Origin: Phlebotomus papatasi
Taxonomy: Eukaryota; Arthropoda; Insecta; Diptera; Psychodidae
Assembly (NCBI RefSeq): GCF_024763615.1
Contig: NC_077224.1
Coordinates: 16,895,078 to 16,959,077, forward strand
Direction of reading: 5' to 3'
Length of the DNA stretch: 64,000 bases
The notes under the pieces are model-generated. The model ran no database searches, was not told the DNA's origin, and saw nothing but the letters and a program-made list of their open reading frames with translations. Positions 22,288 to 33,199 of the stretch are shown here, in pieces; within the stretch, counting starts at the first letter, position 1; every line of letters starts with the position of its first letter. A program made the translations under genes and the position numbers.

Positions 22288-23582
22288 TATCCTCTGCTTG
22301 ACTTGCTACACGACCTTTAGCCAATTGCATTATGCACTGCAATCGCTTAAATAAGCTAAATATGCGCTTAATGCTAGTTAAATTGACATCCCAAAGGCGT
22401 TCGAATTAGAAAGACTCTAATGTAATCGTATTTGTGATTGTTCCTTCGGAATATACATTTCAAAGTAAGGAAATCAGTAAGGAAATCATACATTTCAGCT
22501 GGGTAATGTCAAGATTCAAATAAGCAATTTGTTTATATAGATTCGATTTGTAATTTTCAAAATTCGAATTCAAATGTTACTCCAGAGAGCTTATTTTCCA
22601 AGTGATTTTACCACCCTTCGTTAAATATGAATAGCCTTGAAATTTCCAAAAAGATTCAATCAGTCTCAACTGGTAATATGTTAATAATATACAGAAATTT
22701 ACCTATTCTGAAAGGGTAAAGTGATACAAGTTGGACAATGGTACAAGATGGACAATGATACTAGTTGGACAGGAAATTTTTCTTGATAAATACATTATAC
22801 TAAATGTTTAATTGTATATTTTTGTATATAATCTTTGCTATAGTTTTATTATTTGGTGCCTTCTGGTAAACAAATTAAAAATAGAATATTTTGCATTAGT
22901 TTAAAAATTTTGAAGCAAGAGAAATAATTTTTAGAGATGCCCCTAGAGGAATTCAGACCAAAAAAAATCATATTATTTATGATATAGATATTTCATATTT
23001 TTAGTATTGAATATCGATGTGTTGCGGCACTTTATTGACAGGTCATTATTACAAGTTAACTTTTAAGCAAATAACAATGGATTCTCTTCTTCAAAAAATA
23101 AGCCACGCCTCTTACATACTTGAATTGAAAATAAAATATTAAAAAACTGTCTATTAATATTAGAGATTATGAGCAAATTCTGCTGACAGATCTTTCGAAA
23201 TTTGCAATCCCTTTAGATAGTTGGAAGCAGTTGACTGGCCAAACGTGTAATTCCAAGTATGTCAATAAGCCACGCCCACTTGTCTGTATTTTTCTTTTAG
23301 AAATATCATTTAACTTTTATCTGTTTTGTCAGCTGGATCGGAACTGTATCTGTATTGGAAATAATTATGTAAAAGTTACAAGGTTACAATATTGACGTAT
23401 TTCATACTTGTCTGTCTGAGGGAGTGGTCTAGATTTTACTAAACGAGGGTCTTCAACGAATCTGTAATATACATATTTTTAACATAAAAAAAATTAAAAA
23501 ATCAACTGTAGTCACTCATAACCATAAGTCGTAACAATTTATAATTTATGGACAACTACCAGCGCCATCTCAGACAGAACTG
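22288..23582. other. Unassigned DNA with short direct repeats
   Basis: At 22722-22775 an ~18-bp unit (GATACAAGTTGGACAA-like) is repeated three times. At 23096 and 23265 the motif AATAAGCCACGCC occurs twice. No TIR pairing partner was found. No gene was recognised. Confidence 0.4.
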
Positions 23583-24041
23583 CCAGAGCTGTCAATGGCG
23601 CAATAAGCAAGACCGTTGGCTCTTGGGCGGATCGATCCCTGGCTTGACTTACAGTTGTTGTGAGTTCGAGTCCCGCCCGGTGCTAAGATCTGAATGTCTG
23701 ATTTAGACTCCGGGAGCATGGAAAGCGCTCCTGGGCGGCCTACAATGGACTTAGCAGATTCTTCCAATACAAGAATTGAGGCCATTTACACCACAGCATT
23801 GGATTGAGACAGAATTGTCCAAAACTCGTGTTTTGGGACAATTTAATCACAATATTTGGTGTGAATAGCCGCATTAGAGCCATTAACACCGATTTCGGAC
23901 AATTATAACTGAATTTAGCCAATTAAAACCGATTTTGGGGCAATTTAATCTCAATCCAATGCCACGGTGTAAATGGCCTCATTGACATTGTAAAAATGAT
24001 TATCTTGTAATGCAATATTTCGATACGATTAATAATAAACC
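23583..24041 (+). repeat. tRNA-derived SINE A, copy 1 (interrupted)
   Basis: The head has GTCAATGGCGCAATAAGCAA as A-box region and GTGAGTTCGAGTCCCGCC as B box. The body contains CTCCGGGAGCATGGAAAGCG and CTCCTGG, and the 3' end is CATTGTAA...CGATACGATTAATAATAAA. The same order occurs at 42196-42520, so the body and tail are real. A 203-bp palindromic MITE (23778-23980) interrupts the 3' half and the hAT-like MITE at 24042 abuts the tail. Known: SINEs are transcribed by RNA polymerase III from the internal A and B boxes and copied by a partner LINE. Confidence 0.8.
23778..23980. mobile_element. GAGGCCATTTACACC palindromic MITE nested in SINE A
   Basis: The left end GAGGCCATTTACACCACAGC and the inverse of the right end GAGGCCATTTACACCGTGGC are followed by ATTGGATTGAGA in both arms. 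ATT flanks both sides (23775-23777 and 23981-23983), a possible 3-bp duplication. It has no coding capacity. It lies between TTCTTCCAATAC and CATTGTAAA of the SINE. Confidence 0.8.
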
Positions 24042-24319
24042 CAGGGGCCCATCAAGCTTAATAAAAAGTGAAGCTATTCTTCACTTTTCCTTGTAAACAT
24101 GTAAAGCTATTGCACCGCGACTTAAACAAATTTGCTCGTAGTTCTTGTATAATTTTGGCGAACATTATGAAATATGTATTTTTAGATTGTTTTTAATGCA
24201 CGATTTCGAAATATATCAGACTGATAAGTCAATTTTCTTTAGGAAAAAACTTGCCAATAGTCTTAATCAGTGCCTCTATGCAAAAACGTATGGAAAAATG
24301 AAATGTCGAGAGGCCCCTG
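24042..24319. mobile_element. CAGGGGCC hAT-like MITE, copy 2 (complete)
   Basis: This 278-bp element runs from CAGGGGCCCATCAAGCTTAA to GTCGAGAGGCCCCTG. It is flanked by a perfect 8-bp direct repeat, AATAAACC (24034-24041 and 24320-24327). The ends and 8-bp duplication match the hAT superfamily. It landed at the end of SINE A copy 1, since the duplicated bases overlap the SINE tail. A second, interrupted copy is at 12743-13201. Confidence 0.92.
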
Positions 24320-24327
24320 AATAAACC

Positions 24328-26322
24328 AGTGCCTCTTGGGGAAGAAACAGTACCCTCATGTGGAGACAATTTTAGGCCACGCCCATTCAAGACATACAAT
24401 TCATTTAAAATTGATTTTACGAATTTTCAGTGATTGACTAACGTGCTGTAAGGTTGTGTATTTTAATTGACACTTGGAAATAGTGTGTTCTTCCAAAGAC
24501 AGAACTTTTTGTGGGCGTAGTTTAAAGTGTTTCAACAAAAAATTTACCATAAAGTCAAGATTCGACTTAGATTATTTTAAATCCAGTATAAAATTGTGTG
24601 TTCTCTGCTCCCCTTGGAGCAAGTGAAAATCAGAATAATCACGACATTTCAATATGATGATGACACATACACCCCAAGAGCACAGAGAACCCTCCCGAAA
24701 AGTAGAAAATACAAAAGGGAAAAAGCATGAGAGAAAAATCTACTATGCCATTTTCATTTATATCCCATAATACACCCTTCGAGTGTGTCACATGATGCCA
24801 TTCTATTAAATTTTATTTCATTAAATGTAGAAGAAATTTAAGCTGATGCTCTCAATTTTTGCCATTTCAGCATCATTGAGTATTAGTTTTCATGTGATTT
24901 TCTGCACAAATACTCAAAATGAGATCTTCTCTACACGGTTAAAAAAAAGGAAGAAAAGTTTGGGAAAAGTCTCTGGTTAGTGTAACATTTTTGCCAACTC
25001 CTGCAGTCTGGACAAGAACTTTGTTTAATCCTTTTTTTTAAATTCTTGAATTCACTAAGGGATTGTGAAACAGTAGGAGAGACATTTGTTGGGAAAAATC
25101 AACCCTGTGAGGGTATTTAAAAAGGGATGAGGGGGTGTGGGGCACAAAAAAAATGCCACATAAAATGTTAAAGTGCAATTTGGCATGGAATCAGAAAAAT
25201 TTTCCCTCCATTTCATTCCTTATTATTCATCTTCATTTACATACACATTTTGTAATTATTTCAAATAGATTTTTAATCTTGTGGTTGAGGGTTATGCACG
25301 ACAAAGGAAGAACTGGAGATTTTCTGATTGGAATTCAGCATAATAGAAAAGCATCGTTAAGCTCAAATTTTACTTTAGAAAGGGTGTTAATATTATTTGC
25401 TTAGGCTATGAAAAAGCAATTTTTATTTTTAGTTAACTACGTAAACCTGCATTTTTTTTTTAAGTTTCACCTTCTGCATTTTAACCTCTAACCCCTCTAT
25501 ACTTTATACCCCAAAACCCACCCATATGTCCCATTAATTTACACTTTGGCAGGAGGAAATGTATGGGCTTGTGCAGTGAAAAAAAAGTTTTCTTCCACTA
25601 CGGATCATAAGAAAGTAATAAAAGTTGAAAGTTAAAATTACAAAATGCAAACTTTATGTGTAGCTAATTAAAGTTTCACGTTACTGACAATTTCAACCCC
25701 GAAAAGCGAGCGCGAGCGATATGAGCTGAAAACAATTAAAATTTGCACAAGCTCGGGAAGAGAAAAATTCCCATTTGCCACATAAAATACATAGACTTTC
25801 CCGGGCTAAAAATTCACCTCATATACCGCGCTTCTATACGTCACAATATGAACCCATACAAACTTCTTCACGCTCAATCAACCACAAGGAATAAAATGTC
25901 AGAAGAGAGCTTTTCTACAAAGGTTTTTCACTTCTGTCGAACTTCCCTAACATCTCCCGCATGAAATTCAAACCATAAATTGAGCTTTGGCAAAGGGAAT
26001 TTTCAATATTAACGATCTAATTAATCTGACTCACACGACATCAAAACATCCTTGGAGCACGCATTGAGACGAGAATGTATTATGATAGCAAATCGCAGGA
26101 TCAAATAGGATGAGAAACTTTGCTGGATAATCATTAATTCAATCTGCATCTCATACAACAATTGATTTCTCCCCCTCCAAGTTACCACCACTAATTTCAA
26201 AAGGTACCTCATCATCACATTTTGCCAATCAAACCGAGATATCTTAGGAATGACAGAGGCTGTGAAACTAAAAAGCTTTATTTTATAATACTGGTAATTT
26301 TGAATTTATTTTAAAAAATATA
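24328..26322. other. Low-repeat DNA, no gene recognised
   Basis: Frames of 65-89 codons (25135, 25743, 26218-) have no recognisable motif. The 24600-26020 stretch has the pyrimidine and poly-A texture of the other low-repeat islands. No TIR pairs were seen. Confidence 0.5.
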
Positions 26323-26889
26323 CCCAAGTAGCAAAATTTTACTGTAACACACAAATTAGGTTATGAAAACGTTATTCGCACATCATTGACATTACTTTGA
26401 GTGGTACTGACTTCAATTTACTCTCTTACCGCAGTATTACGTTATTTTTACCTGAAGTAATTACAATAGAACCGATCTAATAAAATAAATAGACTTTATT
26501 CGCTATACAATGTATATGAGATATAAGAGAAAAGCACCAGCGATCGGCAGTGTTCCTCGGATTGTCAGGTTATCATTATATATTGTTGCACCAATTCAAA
26601 TGAACTTTTTACCATTTCACCGTGGTATGTATGGTATTCACATGTATATGTGTATTAGCACCATTGGTGCTAATTTGCACCAATTCAAATTAGCTACTTT
26701 TTACCATTTAACTCTTACAAGAATGCAATGCATTAGTTCAGATTTAATTAATTTATTTATTTTTTATTAATTTATTGTAAAAAAATTATATTCATATGCG
26801 AATATATAGTTAAATGGATCAATATACCAATTAGTATAAACAAAAATTCCAAATAGTATTTTGAGGCTTGTATATTTTCAACTAAATAT

Positions 26890-27057
26890 TGAGCATGTCT
26901 CTCAACACTCCATCCCGGGGTACTCTTCCCTTATGTCTCTTCAGATACTTCAATCATTTGCATCTGGCGGAGCTCGAACTCACAACTGTGCCAGTTGAGC
27001 CGGGGGTCATACCGCCCAAGAGCCAAACGCTCTTACCAATTGCACCACGGACCCCCT
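26890..27057 (-). repeat. tRNA-derived SINE A, copy 2 (reverse, 5' part)
   Basis: On the minus strand it reads GGGGGTCCGTGGTGCAATTG (A-box region), AGCGTTTGGCTCTTGGGCGG and CAGTTGTGAGTTCGAGCTCC (B box). Compare 23583 and 42196, where GTTGTGAGTTCGAG is identical. The tail typical of the other two copies (CGATACGATTAATAA) is absent, so this copy is 3'-truncated or very diverged. Confidence 0.75.
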
Positions 27058-27164
27058 TTAGAAAATTCAACTTAGAAGACTTAGGTACTTTTTCCGAGGT
27101 CAGATCTACGTAAATCCAATTCATGGTGTATCCTAGTTCGGAATTCCCCTTAGTTGTCTAATAA

Positions 27165-27665
27165 AAACGCTTCAGTACGTTTCTGTTTATCTTGATCTTT
27201 ACTGACCGCGAGACGCTCCTTGAACGAAATATCTACGAGAGTCTCTCGTTAACATCTGTTTCAATCCAGAAGAATTACGGTTCGACAGAATATAACAGGA
27301 AATAGACGGAGACACTGAACCTTTCTTGATCTTCACAATTTTATTCTCTACGACGTTTCGAGGATGGATGTCCTCTTCATCAGGTCTACAATTCAATTGA
27401 ACAATTTTTCAGAAAAACATTCCTTTCAAAAATATTTCTTATGAATTTTCATACATCGAATATGACAGGGAAAATCATGTACAGGTGGGAGTTGTTACAC
27501 TGCACTTGGACTTTGATCACAACTTGATCCGTGATGTTCACCAATTGGACTGACTGACACATGATGAAAATTGATCTCAAAGGGGAGTTCATTCTGTGTC
27601 AGTCAGTCGAATGGTGACCATCACGGATCAAGTTGTTATCAAAGTCCAAGTGCAGTGTGTGCAAG
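27165..27665 (-). mobile_element. Hammerhead-bearing fold-back element, copy 1
   Basis: Two parts are shared with 61655-62246. At 27496-27660 there is a ~165-bp palindrome with arms ACTGCACTTGGACTTTGATC... and ...ATCAAAGTCCAAGTGCAGT. Downstream on the minus strand come CCCACCTGTAC, the ribozyme-like core (27352-27383), then GTAGAGAATAAAATTGTGAA, GATCAAGAAAGG and AGTGTCTCCGTC. The ends are not precisely defined. Known: Penelope-like retroelements carry hammerhead motifs in their terminal repeats. Membership here is inference; no reverse-transcriptase sequence is present. Confidence 0.6.
27352..27383 (-). ncRNA. Hammerhead-ribozyme-like core
   Basis: On the minus strand the order is CTGATGA, one A, stem II GAGGA-CATCCA-TCCTC (a perfect 5-bp helix with a 6-nt loop), GAAAC, GTC. 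This is the conserved order of hammerhead ribozymes: CUGAUGA, stem II, GAAA, then a minimal stem III with a cleavable UH (here GUC). Stem I can form two pairs next to the core (AC with GU) and, beyond an internal loop, CAATT with AATTG. Weak points are the extra A after CTGATGA and the very short stems I and III. Minimal stem III is known in retroelement hammerheads, which may act as dimers. Activity is not implied by sequence alone. Confidence 0.55.
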
Positions 27666-27761
27666 CATCCTCTTTTGCTCGCCAGGTAAACTATTATGAG
27701 AAATTATAATAATCTTTTTTTTTTGCTACTTGGGTATTATGCGTGATTTTCGAGCTTAATT

Positions 27762-27824
27762 CAACTGGAAACCACTCGTAATCTAAACGAGTGCTCTCCT
27801 AGTGAGCTACTGGAGCACCCGTAT
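27762..27824 (-). repeat. tRNA-derived SINE B head, copy 2
   Basis: On the minus strand: CCAGTAGCTCACTAGGAGAG (A-box region), CACTCGTTTAGATTACGAGT (anticodon-arm region, a clean hairpin) and GGTTTCCAGTTGAATTAAGC (decayed B box). It matches SINE B copy 1 at 22203-22287 across the same three segments. It stands next to the CCCAAGTAGC end at 27734. Confidence 0.6.
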
Positions 27825-30800
27825 TTATAATAAGAAAATGCCCATGATTCATACCTATTAATGGTTTTTCAGGGTCAAACTTTAAACTGCTATAGAAAGC
27901 TTAGTTTTAAACCGATCGCAGTAAATTTTGCTTCGTTGAAAAGGTCTTTCAATTGGTTAAGAACCGATAGTGAATCAGTTCTGAACTAATGTTCCGTCAT
28001 GTTCTTTATAGAATATGAATTTTCAATATATTTGCACTAGAGAAGTTGCAGATTATAAACAGACAGATTTTGCAAAGTCATGCATGCGTGAACTTATCCC
28101 ACCCTCCCCTTTAATTCCACATCCAGACATTCTCGAATAATTTGATAGGAATTCACTGTGGAGATATTTGTGTGAATCATGCCCCAAAAAGCACAATTAA
28201 TATCAAATACCACATCTTCAATTGGATCTTTTCATCTGCCATATCAATCAACCCAAGGAGAGATGATTATGTTGACATATTTGAATATCATGCAACATAG
28301 TTGCACAATCCCATTACATTTCTCCCAAGTTTATGCTCACCCAAGAATCTACTGCTACATACATACATTGGATGTAGTTCCCTCCCCAAGACGACAGAAC
28401 TAATTGGAAGGACTCAGAAGGCAGAAGATTAAGTCTTTTAATCAAATAAATGGAATTGGAATAAACAAATAAATATTTTGCAAAATAGCACTTCTGTCTC
28501 TTTCTCTCTTAACAGATTTTCTCGTATTTGCTATATATGTATGTACATAATATAGATAGCAAAATCCCATAACATATATTCCACACAGCTGAAAATTATT
28601 CAGCAAAAGACACGGTTCGTAATTAAGTGTATGAGTAGTAAAAACTTTTTGTTAATTATCCAATTTAGCAAATTTATCCGGGAGTTTTGAAGCAGAAGCC
28701 CAAGAGCTCGAGAATCATTTAAATTACTTTAGAGAGTATGAGAGCAACTTTGTAAACTTCCATACATCGTATTCAGTTCTCCTTTCCACTCGTTTTTTCC
28801 AACCCCCATCCCCCACATTCTCCTCTTCATCACATTTCTATCTGCCAACCCAAAACAATTTTCTTCAATCTATGCACGATTACATGGTCTCATGGTGTGA
28901 TATCCATATAAATTTTCTAATATATAGGAGACATGAAAAATTATTGCTGCAAAATTCACCATCCAACAACACCCAAACTCACCATCATCAAAATTAATTG
29001 TCGACGACATTCATTCTTGCTCATTTAATTAGAAATTATTTATTTATTTGCGTATTACGTCTCTTGCTTATTTTGCAAGATATTGTCGCGCACACAAGAT
29101 GCTGAATTGCATGGATAGGGAGGTTCAAAATGTCTTGCATAAGAGTATCACCATGAGGTACTTTTGCCATTCTTCACACCGTACTTTTCAAATAATAATA
29201 GTAAATGGTGATAAATGTCTTCCTTCGCCATCCATTTCTCACTTGCCTATACAATTCTCTTCTTTCTCTATCCCCCTGACTCCTCTTTCTCTCTATCCTT
29301 GTTGGTTTTCTCTATACCACAAGTTAATGTAAAATATTGGCGTGGAAAGTAACAAGATTCCATGAGACAAGTCTTTTTTTCATCCATACATAAACATATA
29401 TACCGCACCTTTAGTATTATGCAGGCCTATGTCCGTTTTTACTGTAATAACATTTTGTAGTGACAAAGTCATTCCAAAACCAAGCCAAACCTATTCGAAA
29501 ATCAAAAACCTAAAGTGCAAGTTCACGTATTCGCCGCTTTAGCGCTGGCTGTTCCTCCATTTTGAATTGTCTATATTCTTGACACTTCAAACGTCAACAA
29601 TGTCAACGATAGTGTGTACCATTTGAATCGGTACAGCATCAACCTCAATCGATGAGAGCTCTTAAATCTGGAAGGTTATTACTGAGCGTAAGGATTCATT
29701 AACATTTATGCCAATATCACAGGTAAGTTCGAAATCTGAAAAGATCTGAAAGATATTTTGACTAGGTGGTTCATATAATTTTGTGTTCGAATTTCGAAGA
29801 ATTTCGGATATCAAGTTGAATCAGTCTTTATATTTTCCGCTATAGTCACTGAATAACAAATTTTTGATAAGACATTGCATGTTGACAATGTCCAACCTTG
29901 TGAGATAATTCTGTTTAAAATTGCGAAACTCAATTTTAAGTTTTCGAACATCAATGGCATTCGAAATTCGAATCTATACGTTAAAATATCACTAGACAGT
30001 TTAAGAAATTGAGTTTTACTATTTAGTCGTACTGAATACCTAATAAAATAACCCATCAGATAATAGCAATATCTCAAAATCTACATAAATCCACATAAGC
30101 CAGTGTCAGTGTAATAAAGAAGGCACGATATTCCTAACCCTAACCATCCAACTTGTTTGTGAGATTATCGAAGAACTTTTTCCTGTAGGACAAACATCCA
30201 CAATGAAAAAAACATCACTCAAATATATTGACTTTTTGCACGCGACATAACCTAATTTTCTGGAAAGGATTTGTCGCCAAAATTCCTCCCAAACATTGTA
30301 TTTTGGCTACAAAGGCTCATAAGAAAGTCAATAATAAGACCAATGATGTTTTTAGTTGGCCTAAATTATCAACAAATTAGACAAAAACACATTAAAGAGA
30401 CATTGTAAGAAAATTTTCTCAATGACAGCGACATTATTTTGTATAAATACACTAAATTTATTGATGATGAGTTCTTCAACGAGGAATTAATGTTAAGAAA
30501 AGCTATAAAACAATGCAATCAACGTGATCGTAATAAAGACAAATTATTCTGAAACACCTCTCAAAAATGCATAAAATCCACCAAAGTAATACAAAGTTCA
30601 ACAGAGGACTTGAAAACTTTTTATTATGCCAACGAGAATAATGAAACGTAGTCCTATTTTCGAATATCGAAAAATTTGCAAATTTCGAAATGATTGTCCT
30701 ACGGCTCTTAAGAAAATAAAAAATTGAAAAATTCTAAATATTAAAAAGGTAATACTGGTTAAAAATCGCTTTTAAATAAGTTTGAAGAACGAGAAATACT

Positions 30801-31029
30801 TAAATTAGGACATCTTTTCGATTGTCGAAGAATTATCGCTTTCAATATTATTCAACTAGCCAACTAGGGTAATAATAGAATTGTTGTGTAAGGCAAAGAT
30901 TCGGATAAAGAAATTTAAAATTCGCACAACACTTCCTTGAATAAAAACTCAGTTTTATAATTTACAAATTACTATAGAATCGTATAAATACTAAATCACA
31001 AAAAAAAAACTTTATAATGTAAGCCAACG
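27825..31029. other. Low-repeat DNA, no gene recognised
   Basis: The stretch 28070-29420 is a low-repeat island with pyrimidine runs (28795-28860, 29220-29300). From 29500 to 31029 the DNA is AT-rich with frequent TTTCGAA motifs that foreshadow the array beginning near 31030. A 94-codon + strand frame at 29048-29332 has no known motif. Confidence 0.5.
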
Positions 31030-32210
31030 AAGCAAACAATTGGTCTTTACGACATTCGAACAACGGTTTTCGAAAGTCCGTAACAGACGTTTTTATTCAA
31101 ATCAGTCAATCAGTTAAGAAAAATCTTTAAAACAAAATCATTTTCTATAAAGTCCTGGAATTTTCGAAATCGAAAAAATCAGTAAAATGTTTTAACTATA
31201 AAATTTAGTCTAATAAGTTCAGGTATTTTCGAATTTGTAAGAAAACTAGCAAAAGATTCAAAGACTTAGTTTTGTAAACTCAGTTTTCGAAAGCAAATAG
31301 CGTATCGATTTATTTTCAAATCGAGAATCATTTTCAAAATTGTTTTAAATGAAATCGTTTTCGAATAAATCTGGTATTTTCGAATCCTAAAGAAAATCAA
31401 TAAAGACAGTTTAAGGACAGTTTCGAAAAATCAGTTTTCGAAGGGATTTAGATTTGATTTGATTTATCTATGGGTCGGTTTAAACCTTTATCGGTTCCGC
31501 ATCATCCAGGCCACTTATTTGGGCCCATTACTCCATTCTATCTTAACCCCAAAGGCTGTCCTCCAGCTCCAGATATTGGCTTCTATATGCCTGAAGTACA
31601 CACACAGTGCCGTTTCTATATTGCTGCAGACCAGCCTTAGTTAGGATCAGTTGCAGTGAATGTGTATTTGTATCGACAGATCTCTTTATGCCGAACTCGT
31701 TTCTGTACCAGCCTCACTAGTTTAGGCGGTTCATTGTCAATGCATTAAGCATTACTTTTTCATCCATTCATTAGACTAATTCAATTCGGCTGCTGAAAAA
31801 TCTGCAGCTGCCGAGTTTCGAACCCGAGACCTCACAGTCAAAGAGACACTACTCTGCTAACTGATCCACTGAGGCTCCTTATCGAAAGAAAATAACGGAG
31901 CAATTTTTTTTCAAGTGAAGGATTCACTTGGACAATTTGAAAAAAAAGCGTTTTCGACTATGTCTAGGTATTTTCAAATTCTAAAGAGAATCAGTAAAAT
32001 GATTTAAAGACAAAGTTTCGAAAAACAATTTTTCGAAATTGAAAAACGGTACAAACTTTCTTCAAGTCACTGAATTGAACAAAATCGTTTTCGAATTGGT
32101 CAAAGTATTTTCGAAGTTAAAAGACGACCAGCAAAGGTTTTAAATGGAGATTTTTGTGTGATAAATATCTAAAGGTTTTTAAACTCTTTTTAAAATTTTC
32201 GAAAGTGCCT
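31030..32210. repeat. Degenerate TTTTCGAA tandem array (interrupted by a SINE)
   Basis: A unit of roughly 70-150 bp recurs: an ATCGTTTTCGAATAAATCTG-like block, GTATTTTCGAATCCTAAAGA, AAATCAATAAA, then CAGTTTTCGAA. It can be picked out near 31142, 31208, 31362, 31955 and 32086. The units are heavily diverged and the period is irregular. SINE C (31447-31881) splits the array; the repeats continue in the same orientation on its far side. Confidence 0.55.
31447..31881 (-). repeat. tRNA-derived SINE C with AAATC-type tail
   Basis: On the minus strand the head is GGAGCCTCAGTGGATCAGTT and AGCAGAG (A box), then GAGGTCTCGGGTTCGAAACT (B box). A ~330-bp body follows and the end is a simple tail, ATAAATCAAATCAAATCTAA. 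TCGAAGG on one side and TCGAAAG on the other may be a mutated target duplication. The head-to-tail layout (polymerase III promoter at one end, short tandem tail at the other) is typical of SINEs. It interrupts the TTTTCGAA array. Confidence 0.75.
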
Positions 32211-33199
32211 CAAATATTTATGCTTTCAGGCAAAAACTAATTTGGAAATATCAGAAGAACAATGACACTTGAACTTTTCATGTGAGGATAAATTTCACAA
32301 AGTTCATCATCCACCTTTGATATTATTTTGCAATTTACAAACATTCTAATAGATCTTTCACGGTTGAGAAATTGCTAATAAAATGCATTGTGACACTTTT
32401 AATGAGTCGCAGTCGGGAGTAAAATTGCAGGGATGTATCCTCTTTATATTAAAATGTCTATGTGCTAAAATTTTCTGATCTTTTCAACTCTCTACCCCAT
32501 CCCTCGATCCCAATACCATTTATACTTTAAAAACATATAACCCAGCGGCAATGTGCGCAATGTGTAAACAAACCATCGTCGACAAAATTATTTCTGCATG
32601 AATGGTAAAGATGGCAAAAATTATTGTTAAAATTTATAGCATTGTTGTTCCTCCTTTTCGTGTATTTTCTTGATTCACATGAATAATTGCATTCTGTATG
32701 AGAATTTTCCTTGAGAGCAGACTTGCCTTTTCCCATCTCCTATCCTACTTTCTTACACATATTATATATATTTTCTTCAACTCCCATTTCGCACATTTCT
32801 TTAGCCCCCGAAGTAAAATCCCTCTTCTCTCATTCATTCGCTTTTTATCCCTTTCCCTCTCTCTCTCTCTCTCACCCACAAGTCATAAATCGTATGTACT
32901 GTGTAAGTCAGGGCATTATGTACACAATGAACATAAGATTATGAAGGGTTGGTGGGAAGAAAGGAAGGTTTCTTATACTATAGCTGATGATATTTTGCAA
33001 TGAGATAGGTGAAATACTTTACTCATTCCGTACTATACTTAAAACACTAAGTCAAACAGAAAAAAATAGTACAAGTTCTAAGAAAATCTGAAGGAATGCA
33101 GAAAGCATCTAGGATCGCGTAACTGAGGAATTCTTAAAAATTTTGTTAAAAAAAACATCGTGAGAATTATAAGTGAATCGACTATAAATCCGTTTTTAT
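32211..33199. other. Low-repeat island with CT microsatellite
   Basis: A (CT)n run lies at about 32857-32872, with pyrimidine-rich DNA around it. Two overlapping frames of 77-101 codons at 32698-33003 are rich in Ser, Leu and Phe because of the pyrimidine bias and are not convincing as genes. Confidence 0.5.

Larger units (their letters stand above)
26323..27734. mobile_element. CCCAAGTAGCAAAA-ended interval, possible composite MITE
   Basis: CCCAAGTAGCAAAA at 26323 and its inverse TTTTGCTACTTGGG at 27721-27734 are perfect 14-bp inverted copies, each flanked by TA (26321-26322, 27735-27736). If they are one element's ends, the host was invaded by a SINE A (26890-27057) and the hammerhead fold-back element (about 27165-27665). 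Near 26589 and 26675 a GCACCAATTCAAAT...TTTTTACCATTT segment is repeated directly, with the hairpin TTAGCACCATTGGTGCTAA between. Alternatively these are two unrelated solo ends. Confidence 0.5.
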
